Source: Opitutales bacterium (GTDB taxonomy: Bacteria; Verrucomicrobiota; Verrucomicrobiia; Opitutales; JAFGAQ01). Taken from it: a stretch of 5,646 nucleotides of DNA. Position 1 is the first letter of the stretch. Every line of letters begins with the position of its first letter. This document shows, one piece after another, positions 1 to 5,646 of this stretch. The stretch is from assembly GCA_028704125.1 (NCBI GenBank), contig JAQVLM010000234.1:1-5646 (forward strand). The letters run 5' to 3'. The notes below the pieces were generated by a model. It saw only the letters and a program-made list of their open reading frames with translations, made no database searches and was not told where the DNA came from. A program made the translations under genes and the position numbers.

Positions 1-265
1 GCTTGCAGGAATCCAGATCCGCCGTGATCAACAGATGAAACGGAGCACCCTGAATCACCTGTGTCGCCATTTTTCCAGATGATCCGTAACTGGCAAGAAC
101 ATGACCAGAGACGCCCTGCTCCTCCTTATAGCGTTGAATGATCTCAACCATAGCCGGCTGGAGACTCGAGGCAACCGCCACCCGAACCGGCGCAGCCGGG
201 AGGGCCTTTCCCAAGCATAACGCCAGAACTCCCATCAGCAACCCAATGCATCTTGAACCGATCAT
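1..265 (-). CDS. modA: Molybdate ABC transporter substrate-binding protein ModA (N-terminal part, runs off the window)
   Basis: This is the first 88 codons of a periplasmic binding protein; the 3' end is outside the window. The start is the ATG at 265-263. Residues 1-25 form a Sec signal peptide: Arg5, a hydrophobic stretch about 7-19, then ALPAA as the likely cleavage site. There is no good lipobox. The mature part begins PVRVAVASSLQPAM, followed by an SYGSSGKMATQ segment (about 59-69) and GAPFHLLITADLD (about 73-85). In the ModA family the ASSL and GSSGKM serines contact the oxyanion and the third segment is a conserved strand. Known role: binds molybdate (sometimes tungstate) in the periplasm and passes it to ModBC. 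In a nif region it would supply Mo for FeMo-cofactor. A related oxyanion-binding protein such as a tungstate type is possible. Phosphate-binding PstS is less likely from the motifs. No strong Shine-Dalgarno is seen before the start. Confidence 0.85.
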   Translation of the reverse strand, partial: MIGSRCIGLLMGVLALCLGKALPAAPVRVAVASSLQPAMVEIIQRYKEEQGVSGHVLASYGSSGKMATQVIQGAPFHLLITADLDSCK

Positions 266-316
266 AACAGAACGCCTGGAGCCAATCGGATGCCATTCCC
301 CGAAAATGATGACATT

Positions 317-351
317 CAGTCCGAACACTTTGATGTCGCAGCTTCGGACTG
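317..351. repeat. Perfect 9-bp inverted repeat, 17-base spacer
   Basis: The left arm CAGTCCGAA (317-325) is the exact reverse complement of the right arm TTCGGACTG (343-351), with 17 bases between. It lies about 50 bases upstream of the modA start and 250 upstream of draT. It could be an operator, with arm centres about 26 bp apart (between two and three helical turns). It could also be a hairpin in the modA leader RNA. It does not match the ModE-type palindrome I know. Its function is not shown by the sequence. Confidence 0.55.
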
Positions 352-507
352 GCCGGCTTGGGGAGGCCCAAAGCCATGCCGGATGGCATACGGATCCGGG
401 AATCCCATGGATTTAGACCGGAAGAACCCGCGCAGGGCACCCCTACTCCACAAAGCGGGGGATGGTCCTTTTTTTTTGGGATACCAGATCCATTCAGACC
501 ATTCATC

Positions 508-523
508 TGGAATGGAAACTGCA
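508..523 (+). promoter_or_regulatory. Possible sigma54 (-24/-12) promoter for draT, weak match
   Basis: TGGAATGGAAACTGCA has the invariant GG-N10-GC spacing of a sigma54 promoter (GG 509-510, GC 521-522) and partly fits TGGCAC-N5-TTGCA. Three positions differ: the fourth and sixth bases of the -24 box, and the first base of the -12 box. Transcription would begin near 534, leaving a leader of about 65 bases before the draT ATG at 599. GG-N10-GC pairs are common by chance, and no NifA or NtrC site was found nearby. Confidence 0.2.
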
Positions 524-598
524 TGGAGGAATCGTCTTCAACCGCAGGTCTATCGGAGCGTTCCGCGACGACACTTTCCTCTCCATTTCCGATCCAAC

Positions 599-1384
599 AT
601 GTCATCGATTCTCAACTTCTGCCAGTATTCACCATGGTATCTGGCGTCCGTTGATTTCAGTTTGAATCCCGAGCCAATTGAGCTCCAGGGAGTAAGGCGG
701 GAGAATCACTTTCTTTTCGCGAGGCTGAACCAGATTCCCGATTCCGCTAGGCGCGGCGAGATATTCAACGACTACATGTCGGTGAAGTTCCACTTGCACG
801 AATGGGCGGCCTATCCGGAAAAAGCCGGACGGAGCCTCCGCAATAATTACCTGCGTTTTCTGCGTGGGTGGGGAATCGGTTCAAACTCACTGAGCGGGGC
901 GGTCCTCAAGCGATGGGTTGAGAGCCGCTTCGGGATTCCCCCAACCTTTCATTGCAACAAGCTCGATCGCAGTGACCCTTCCTCCTATGAGCGGTATTGG
1001 ATCGATCACATGAAGGGCAGTGCCTTGACCAGCGCACTCTTCTCCCAATTCGATCTCGTCTATGAATACTGCCAATACGAGCTGGCGCTCAGAGAATGCG
1101 AAAGCAACAAGCTCGTTCTCTACCGAGGAACCCACGATCCGGAAGAATACACGCTCATTGGCCGCAACCATGATCGGGAAATCTGCGTGAGGCTCAACAA
1201 CCTGAGCAGTTTCACCAGCAACAGGGAGCGGGCCTGGGAATTCGGTTCAACCGTTTGGAGGACTCATGTTCCGAAGTGTAAGATCTTTTTCTACAGCGGG
1301 CTGCTTCCGGATAGCCTTCTTAAAGGGGAGGATGAGTATCTCGTGATCGGCGGAGATTTCTGGGTAACACCTTTACTCTTCTAG
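599..1384 (+). CDS. draT: NAD(+)-dinitrogen-reductase ADP-D-ribosyltransferase DraT
   Basis: This 261-residue protein belongs to the DraT family. DraT transfers ADP-ribose from NAD+ to a specific arginine of dinitrogenase reductase (NifH), switching nitrogenase off when ammonium appears or energy falls. It acts in the cytoplasm. Family segments seen: NDYMSVKFHLHEW (57-69), RSLRNNYLRFLRGW (78-91), AVLKRWVESRFG (101-112), LVYEYCQYEL (143-152), then the ADP-ribosyltransferase core. That core has LYRG with Arg166, the NNLSSFTS segment with Ser and Thr at 193-197, RAWEFGSTVW (201-210), and GEDEYLVIGG with the E-x-E pair Glu234/Glu236. These fit an R-S-E type active site. The ATG at 599 is chosen because the conserved region begins just after it and the length is near the usual 260-290. 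The frame is open further upstream, with an alternative ATG at 512, and no clear Shine-Dalgarno supports either start. draG follows after 19 bases, so the two are probably one transcript. Confidence 0.93.
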   Translation: MSSILNFCQYSPWYLASVDFSLNPEPIELQGVRRENHFLFARLNQIPDSARRGEIFNDYMSVKFHLHEWAAYPEKAGRSLRNNYLRFLRGWGIGSNSLSGAVLKRWVESRFGIPPTFHCNKLDRSDPSSYERYWIDHMKGSALTSALFSQFDLVYEYCQYELALRECESNKLVLYRGTHDPEEYTLIGRNHDREICVRLNNLSSFTSNRERAWEFGSTVWRTHVPKCKIFFYSGLLPDSLLKGEDEYLVIGGDFWVTPLLF

Positions 1385-1403
1385 AAAGGACTTTGAGTCT
1401 GTC

Positions 1404-2393
1404 ATGAATAAGCGGTGGGAAAGAATTGAGGGCGGCCTCTGGGGCATGCTGATTGGGGATGCACTGGGAGTCCCGTTCGAGTTCTGCCACCATGCGAGCC
1501 TTCCGGATATTGGGATTCTCAACCATGAGGTTCCTCCCGGATACTTCAAATCGCATCCGGCCGTGCCAGTCGGAACCTGGTCGGATGACGGGGCGCAGGC
1601 ACTCTGCATGGTGGCATCCTTACTCGATTGCGGGCAGTTTGATCCGGATGATTTCGGGAGAAGGCTGGTGAAGTGGTATGCCGAGGGCTACATGGCCGTG
1701 GATGGTTTCGCTTATGACGTCGGGAACCAGACCAGCCAATCCATTTGCGCCATGCGAAACGGCAAACCGCCACTCGCATGCGGGTTGAGTGGAGAATATC
1801 ACAACGGCAACGGATCGCTGATGCGGGTGTTGCCTCTCGCCCTCCTCCACAACGGAGGAGAAGAGGACCTCGTGCGCAAGGCCCATTTACAATCCTGTGT
1901 CACGCACGCACATCCCCGCTCCCAAGTCTGCTGTGCGCTCTATTGCATCTGGGCGAGACTCGAAATGGAAGGGATTCCCCATGCGTTTGATGACGCGGCC
2001 AAACGCCTCCGCCGCCATTATGAAGGGGATCCGGTCTTCCTGAACGAGCTCGAAACCAAGGTGCTGGACTACGATCACAACCGGTGTCATGGAGGATCCT
2101 ATGTTGTGGATACGCTCCATTCCGCTAAGATTGCCTGTGGGGAAAAGAGCTATGAGGATGCGGTCCGCCGAGCCATCCGGTTTGGGAACGACACCGACAC
2201 CACCGCCTGCCTTGCGGGTGGAATAGCGGGAATCCGGCACAAAGTCGCAGGCATCCCCTACCGCTGGAAGAGCCAACTGCGGGGATTGTCGCTCTTGTTC
2301 CCCCTCCTGCAAAAGATCTGCATGTTACATGGGCAGAATGCGACGCAAGATCTTCATCCGGAGTCGCCCGCCTATCTCAGGGCCTCTGCCTGA
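1404..2393 (+). CDS. draG: ADP-ribosyl-[dinitrogen reductase] hydrolase DraG
   Basis: DraG removes the ADP-ribose that DraT puts on the NifH arginine and so reactivates nitrogenase. It belongs to the dinuclear-metal (Mn/Mg) ADP-ribosylglycohydrolase family. Family marks seen: GGLWGMLIGDALGVPFEF (10-27) with the conserved Glu26, GTWSDDGAQAL (57-67) with metal ligands Asp61/Asp62, MAVDGFAYDVGNQT (97-110), HNGNGSLMRVLPL (133-145), and GNDTDTTACLAGGIAG (261-276) with Asp263, Asp265 and Thr266. All the metal-ligand segments are intact, so the enzyme should be active. Translation starts at ATG 1404, 19 bases after the draT stop. An AAAGGA at 1385-1390 is rather far away, and a GAG at 1395-1397 sits at a better distance. 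The protein has 329 residues, about 30 more than the roughly 290-300 I know for classical DraG. The excess is largely a polar tail after the conserved GIPYRW segment. The stop codon lies inside a large predicted hairpin. Confidence 0.95.
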   Translation: MNKRWERIEGGLWGMLIGDALGVPFEFCHHASLPDIGILNHEVPPGYFKSHPAVPVGTWSDDGAQALCMVASLLDCGQFDPDDFGRRLVKWYAEGYMAVDGFAYDVGNQTSQSICAMRNGKPPLACGLSGEYHNGNGSLMRVLPLALLHNGGEEDLVRKAHLQSCVTHAHPRSQVCCALYCIWARLEMEGIPHAFDDAAKRLRRHYEGDPVFLNELETKVLDYDHNRCHGGSYVVDTLHSAKIACGEKSYEDAVRRAIRFGNDTDTTACLAGGIAGIRHKVAGIPYRWKSQLRGLSLLFPLLQKICMLHGQNATQDLHPESPAYLRASA

Positions 2394-2406
2394 GGCGACG
2401 CTCCGG
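2358..2406 (+). terminator. Large hairpin across the draG stop codon, possible 3' end without a U-tract
   Basis: The arm CCGGAGTCGCC (2358-2368) pairs fully with GGCGAC (2394-2399) and TCCGG (2402-2406), leaving a 2-base bulge: eleven pairs, mostly G-C. Inside the 25-base loop TCAGG (2377-2381) pairs with CCTGA (2389-2393), which contains the draG stop. No run of T follows, so it is not a canonical intrinsic terminator. It may stabilise the mRNA 3' end or help separate draG from the convergent gene at 2446-2922, whose transcript would carry the complementary structure just after its stop. Confidence 0.35.
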
Positions 2407-2445
2407 CCCCCGACACCGTAGGACCGGTTCCCGGCAGCAGGCCAA

Positions 2446-2922
2446 TTATCGAATAACGCCACCGATTTTCAGCTCGCTCGTCACGAGCTTCCATGAATGC
2501 TGCCTCCGCGTGGTCCCTCCCTTTACAGCGAGGCTTTCCATTGTGTATTCGCTTCCCGGAAAAGCGTCTTCGGCCAACGAGCCGTCCGGCAAGGGAGTCA
2601 GCCCTATCCCACGCTGCATGAGCACCAGGTCGGTTTGATCCCCCCGGCTGCTACCGGCAATGCTCACGATCTCAGAGTAGACCCGTCCACCGCTGCATTC
2701 GCATCCAGTGCTACACAGCACGGCCACATTCCGGGACGGTTCCCCGAAAAGCAGGGCCACTTCGTGAGGCCCCATGACCCATTGTTCCAAATCCTGATCC
2801 TGGTGGGTCGACAGGTATTTGGCAATGAGGCCATCCGCTCCGGATAATCGCATCAAAGATAGCAGCTTGAATGATCTGCCTCCTTTCGGAAGCAGGTTGA
2901 TCTCGTGTAGTTCCAATCCCAT
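2446..2922 (-). CDS. Uncharacterised 158-residue protein with a C-x3-C-x-C motif, last gene of the nifB-fdx-nifV run
   Basis: I do not recognise this family. The frame looks coding: its codons are typical of its neighbours, it is the only sensible frame in the interval, and it lies 75 bases downstream of nifV in the same direction. The predicted protein is soluble, with no signal peptide or membrane helix. Its only three cysteines are Cys70, Cys74 and Cys76, in CSTGCECSGG after a hydrophobic NVAVL strand, which suggests a metal or Fe-S site. Features around it include GPHEVALLFGEPSRN (51-65), RVYSEIV (80-86) and a charged C-terminus. The start at ATG 2922 is limited by an in-frame TGA 21 bases upstream. 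No Shine-Dalgarno precedes it, while an AAAGGAGG lies inside the gene (2886-2879), so a start at a later codon such as Met24 cannot be excluded. Its position suggests a role in cofactor or metal handling, by inference only. Confidence 0.7.
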   Translation of the reverse strand: MGLELHEINLLPKGGRSFKLLSLMRLSGADGLIAKYLSTHQDQDLEQWVMGPHEVALLFGEPSRNVAVLCSTGCECSGGRVYSEIVSIAGSSRGDQTDLVLMQRGIGLTPLPDGSLAEDAFPGSEYTMESLAVKGGTTRRQHSWKLVTSELKIGGVIR

Positions 2923-2997
2923 GATATTGAGTGATCTGTTTCAGATGTTAAAAATTACGCACGGCATGGAGTTAACCCGCTTATCATAAACAGGGTC

Positions 2998-4119
2998 TCA
3001 CAATGCGTTCGGGCCGCTCTCTTTCAGCAAAGCGACCCATTCATCCCGGGTAAGCGCACGCTTGAGCCGGACCGACTCGCTGCGTATAGAGGCAAGCACG
3101 GCCGGAAGAATGGTTTCATCCATCCGGATACCCGCAGAAGCCGCCGCTGCTTTGAGTGATGCACGACCGCTTCCCCATCCGAGCACAAACTCACTGCGGG
3201 AATGCCCCACAAGGCACGGATCAAACGGCTCATAGGTCCGCCTGTCTTTGACCAATCCGGCACAATGAATGCCGGACTCATGGGAGAAAACGCGCTTCCC
3301 AACCACGGGCTTCGACGACCAGAGGGGTTCGCCGGCGCATGCAGCCACGCACCTGGACAGGTCAAAAAGCCCTTCGGACCGGATACCAACATCCACTCCA
3401 CAACTCACTCTCAGCGCGGTGGCAACTTCCTCCAACGCGGCGTTTCCTGCCCTCTCGCCAAGTCCGTTTACAGTCACACTTGCATATGACGCACCGGACA
3501 GTAGAGCGCAGAGAGTATTGGCTGTGGCCATGCCCAAGTCATTGTGCCCGTGAAACTCGATGGGCAGTTGCGGAACCGACCGGTGAACCGAAGCTACGAG
3601 ATCACGGGTGCTTTCAGGATTCAAGATCCCCACAGTATCCGCCAGTCTGAGATGATGCACCCCCATGGTCTCTGCCAGCGAGGCAAACTCGATCAAAAAG
3701 GATGGATCCGCACGCGATGCGTCCTGGGCTCCGACGCTCACCCATCGAAAATATCCGGAAGCCTCCTTCACAAGTTGCTTCAGTCCTGCAATCACACGCA
3801 TTCTGTCCCAGTTCCATGCTCTCAAATGCAGATCGGATACCGGAAACGATATGTGAAGGCCATCGGTGGCACATGCCCGTGCGAGGCGGACGTCGTCAGG
3901 CCGTGCCCTTGCCCAGGTGAACACCCTGGATTCGGGCACGGCAGAAGCCACTGCCCGGATGTCGTCAACGGCCTGGGTTCCCATCGCGGAAATGCCGACC
4001 TCCATATAGCGAATGCCGATGTCGGCCAATGCCCGCGCAATCCGGCACTTGTCCGAACGGGAGAACACCACACCGGCAGCTTGTTCGCCGTCTCGCAGGG
4101 TAGTATCAAACAACTCCAT
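2998..4119 (-). CDS. nifV: Homocitrate synthase NifV
   Basis: NifV condenses acetyl-CoA with 2-oxoglutarate to give homocitrate, the organic ligand of the nitrogenase iron-molybdenum cofactor. The 373-residue protein is a complete member of the HMG-CoA lyase-like TIM-barrel family that includes isopropylmalate synthase. Marks seen: LFDTTLRDGEQAAGV (3-17) with the metal-binding Asp5 and catalytic Arg9, LADTVGILNP (159-168), HGHNDLGMATAN (190-201) with metal ligands His190 and His192, NGLGERAGNAALEEV (218-232), and HESGIHCAGLV (280-290) followed by YEPFDPCLVG (296-305). It is too short for an isopropylmalate synthase with its regulatory domain, and the nif context supports NifV. The start at 4119 has an AGGA five bases upstream. 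It lies 52 bases after the ferredoxin gene and is probably co-transcribed with it and nifB. Confidence 0.95.
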   Translation of the reverse strand: MELFDTTLRDGEQAAGVVFSRSDKCRIARALADIGIRYMEVGISAMGTQAVDDIRAVASAVPESRVFTWARARPDDVRLARACATDGLHISFPVSDLHLRAWNWDRMRVIAGLKQLVKEASGYFRWVSVGAQDASRADPSFLIEFASLAETMGVHHLRLADTVGILNPESTRDLVASVHRSVPQLPIEFHGHNDLGMATANTLCALLSGASYASVTVNGLGERAGNAALEEVATALRVSCGVDVGIRSEGLFDLSRCVAACAGEPLWSSKPVVGKRVFSHESGIHCAGLVKDRRTYEPFDPCLVGHSRSEFVLGWGSGRASLKAAAASAGIRMDETILPAVLASIRSESVRLKRALTRDEWVALLKESGPNAL

Positions 4120-4171
4120 TGGATTCCTGATATTGGCGGATGCAGTATGCGATTGCCGATAGGAAAGCCCA

Positions 4172-4480
4172 TCAACCGGAAATCAGGTATTTCGCACAAA
4201 CCTCACCATTCTCGATGGCGTTAAGGATCTCATCGATCGCCTCTTCTGTGATCTTCCCGTACCAGTGGCCACTGGGATAATCGATCATGATGGGCCCATT
4301 GTCGCAGGCATTCACACATCCCGTCGAGGACACCTCAACTCCCGAAAGCATTCGATCCTGGATCTCGCTCTGGATGTAGGATAGAAGGGAATGGGAATCC
4401 CGCTTATGGCAAAGCCCTTTGGCCTCACCGCTCACGCGGAAACTGCCACAGACAAACAGATGGTGTTCAGGTGTTTTCAT
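4172..4480 (-). CDS. Thioredoxin-fold [2Fe-2S] ferredoxin of the nif region
   Basis: This 102-residue protein starts at ATG 4480. Four cysteines, Cys11, Cys24, Cys55 and Cys59, are spaced C-x12-C-x30-C-x3-C. That is the ligand pattern of the thioredoxin-like [2Fe-2S] ferredoxins (Azotobacter Shethna FeSI and Aquifex Fd type), not of plant-type or 4Fe-4S ferredoxins. The segments HLFVCGSFRVSG (7-18), SSTGCVNACDNGPIMIDYP (51-69) and HWYGKITEEAIDEIL (72-86) follow the family closely. A fifth cysteine, Cys95, near the C-terminus is probably not a cluster ligand. The protein is a soluble one-electron carrier. Lying between nifB and nifV, 62 bases after nifB, it may serve NifB, other assembly steps or nitrogenase; which one is inference. 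The ribosome binding site is weak. Confidence 0.9.
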   Translation of the reverse strand: MKTPEHHLFVCGSFRVSGEAKGLCHKRDSHSLLSYIQSEIQDRMLSGVEVSSTGCVNACDNGPIMIDYPSGHWYGKITEEAIDEILNAIENGEVCAKYLISG

Positions 4481-4542
4481 AGATCATTGCGTTGGGTTTT
4501 GATAACGAAAGTGGTTCATTCGAAGCTTTGCATGGGACCGAC

Positions 4543-5646
4543 TCAGTCGCATCCGGTTCCCGTTCCCCTGCAGGACACACCCGCCCCGCAGGACGTAAAA
4601 CGCTTTTGCATCAGTTTCGGGACAGCGCGGTCCTCATACACGCAGGTCAGCCCATCCTCGATCATCCCCTCCATCTCGATGACTTTGACCCCTGACTTTT
4701 CCAGAATCTCCCGGGGAGACGGTCCTGCCGCACTCACCAGAAGAGCCCGGCAATCCCTCAGGCTCCGGGCGAGCTGCTCCCACCTGCGGTCTCCGATCCC
4801 TTTTGGTGGTGCCATCCGTATGCTTTCATGCCGGAATGCACCGCTCTCCTCACGGCTGAAAATGTGGAACTGATGGGCTTCTCCAAGGTGGAGGTTCACC
4901 AACATCCCCTCGTGTGTCGCCACCGCGACGCAGGGTCGGGATTCGGATGGATTGACAGGGAGCGAGGCACACGCCTTGAGAAGCTCGACCGCCTCGGCCG
5001 GGTTATCCTGCCCCAATAACCCGACAGCATCACTTCTGCATCGGGCACAGTGCAGCATCTGACGGATGTGCTCCCCAGCGAGCAACCTTGATCGGGTAAC
5101 CGATGCACGATCCGGCTCCGGGAGATCGGCAAAAGCCGCACCCTCCACGGGAATCATCGGAATAATATTCATGACATCCGCCCCAAGGCTCGCGACGGTA
5201 CGGGCGACCTCAGAAATGTGCCCATCATTAATCCCCGGCATGAGGATCGTGTTGATCTTGGCAATCATGCCGGCTTCCTTGATCAGACGGACCGCCTCCA
5301 GTTGCTTCCGGATCATCAGAGCGCCCGCGTCCGTCCCACGGTAGACCTTCTTTTCCCAACGCACCCAGGCATACACTTTGGCCGCTATCTCAGGATCCAC
5401 AGCGGTGATCGTAACCGTGACATGCGTCACCTTGAGTCTCGCCAGCTCAGCGATATGGGGAGCAATCCCGAGTCCGTTCGTGGAAAGGCACAGGATCACT
5501 TCCGGATACTGCGCCCGCACCAGGCGTAGGGTTTCCATCGTTTCGTCGGGGTTGGCAAATGGATCCCCCGGGCCGGCAATCCCGACAACGGTAATGTTGT
5601 TGCTGCGGTCAAACACCTTTTCAACATAGGTAAGCGCCTGTTGGGG
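4543..5646 (-). CDS. nifB: Nitrogenase cofactor biosynthesis protein NifB (5' end outside the window)
   Basis: NifB is the radical SAM enzyme that fuses two [4Fe-4S] clusters and inserts the central carbide to make NifB-co, the precursor of all nitrogenase cofactors. The visible 367 residues lack the start and the N-terminal part carrying the CxxxCxxC SAM-cluster motif. Seen (fragment numbering): PQQALTYVEKV at the edge, VVGIAGPGDPFANPDETMET (20-39), LCLSTNGLGIAPHI (about 52-65), an INTILMPGINDGHI segment typical of NifB, and HCARCRSDAVGLLGQDN, which precedes the C-terminal NifX/NafY-like domain. That domain holds RPCVAVATHEGMLVNLHLG, a DCRALLVSAAG segment and KVIEMEGMIEDGL. The tail CGAGVSCRGTGTGC is the usual Cys/Gly-rich NifB ending. 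No internal stop or frameshift is seen. This is the upstream gene of the visible minus-strand run. Confidence 0.96.
   Translation of the reverse strand, partial: PQQALTYVEKVFDRSNNITVVGIAGPGDPFANPDETMETLRLVRAQYPEVILCLSTNGLGIAPHIAELARLKVTHVTVTITAVDPEIAAKVYAWVRWEKKVYRGTDAGALMIRKQLEAVRLIKEAGMIAKINTILMPGINDGHISEVARTVASLGADVMNIIPMIPVEGAAFADLPEPDRASVTRSRLLAGEHIRQMLHCARCRSDAVGLLGQDNPAEAVELLKACASLPVNPSESRPCVAVATHEGMLVNLHLGEAHQFHIFSREESGAFRHESIRMAPPKGIGDRRWEQLARSLRDCRALLVSAAGPSPREILEKSGVKVIEMEGMIEDGLTCVYEDRAVPKLMQKRFTSCGAGVSCRGTGTGCD

Larger units (their letters stand above)
266..598. other. Divergent intergenic region between modA and draT
   Basis: About 330 bases separate the outward-facing modA and draT genes. 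I see no convincing gene here: the draT frame stays open upstream to about 290, but its translation resembles no family I know. The stretch holds a perfect 9-bp inverted repeat (317-351), a T9 tract (469-477) and a weak sigma54-like element (508-523). I found no TGT-N10-ACA NifA upstream activator site. By position it must carry the promoters for both genes. Confidence 0.6.

Noticed and set aside
280..295. Sigma54-like TGGCATCCGATTGGCT on the minus strand before modA
   Set aside because: The GG-N10-GC spacing is right, but transcription would begin only about four bases before the modA ATG, leaving no room for ribosome binding; likely chance.
423..477. CCCC/GGGG stem followed by T9 as an intrinsic terminator on the plus strand
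   Set aside because: The stem is only four pairs, the T-run is not adjacent to it, and no plus-strand gene lies upstream in the window.
144..605. Minus-strand open frame of about 153 codons over the modA start and the intergenic region
   Set aside because: It overlaps the modA coding start in another frame and its translation shows no family resemblance.
2497..2847. Plus-strand frame of about 116 codons opposite the Cys-motif gene
   Set aside because: The minus frame is longer, co-oriented with nifV and has better codon character; the plus translation has no motif.
2934..2946. Small palindrome ATCTG-TTT-CAGAT between nifV and the Cys-motif gene
   Set aside because: Only five pairs with a three-base loop and no following T-run on the minus strand; too weak for a terminator and not enough for an operator call.
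3544..4224. Plus-strand open frame of about 226 codons inside nifV
   Set aside because: It is antisense to clear homocitrate synthase sequence and has no recognisable motif; GC-rich shadow frame.
4391..4873. Plus-strand open frame of about 160 codons across the ferredoxin-nifB junction
   Set aside because: It lies antisense to two well supported genes and the protein is not recognisable.

Overview
The window is a piece of a nitrogen-fixation (nif) region from a bacterium, moderately GC-rich by eye. An exported molybdate-binding protein points to a Gram-negative diderm. The draT/draG pair is known from Proteobacteria and other diazotrophs and does not fix the phylum, so I do not name a species.

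Layout. On the minus strand, reading from the right edge leftward: nifB (4543-5646, its 5' end lies beyond the window), a small thioredoxin-fold [2Fe-2S] ferredoxin (4172-4480), nifV homocitrate synthase (2998-4119), and a 158-codon gene of unknown function with a clustered C-x3-C-x-C motif (2446-2922). On the plus strand, converging on that last gene, is the pair draT (599-1384) and draG (1404-2393). At the left edge, on the minus strand again and divergent from draT, is the start of modA (1-265; its 3' end lies beyond the window). About 330 bases between modA and draT hold no convincing gene. They contain a perfect 9-bp inverted repeat, a T9 tract and a weak sigma54-like element.

How the genes fit together. 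NifB builds the Fe-S core (NifB-co) of the nitrogenase cofactor. NifV makes homocitrate, the cofactor's organic ligand. ModA captures molybdate for the same cofactor. The [2Fe-2S] ferredoxin is probably an electron carrier for cofactor assembly or nitrogenase. DraT ADP-ribosylates dinitrogenase reductase (NifH) when ammonium appears or energy drops, and DraG removes the group. The window therefore combines cofactor synthesis, metal supply and post-translational on/off control. The least explained item is the 158-residue Cys-motif protein. The other notable points are the opposite-strand draTG pair wedged between nif genes and modA, the inverted repeat upstream of modA/draT, and a large RNA hairpin across the draG stop codon.
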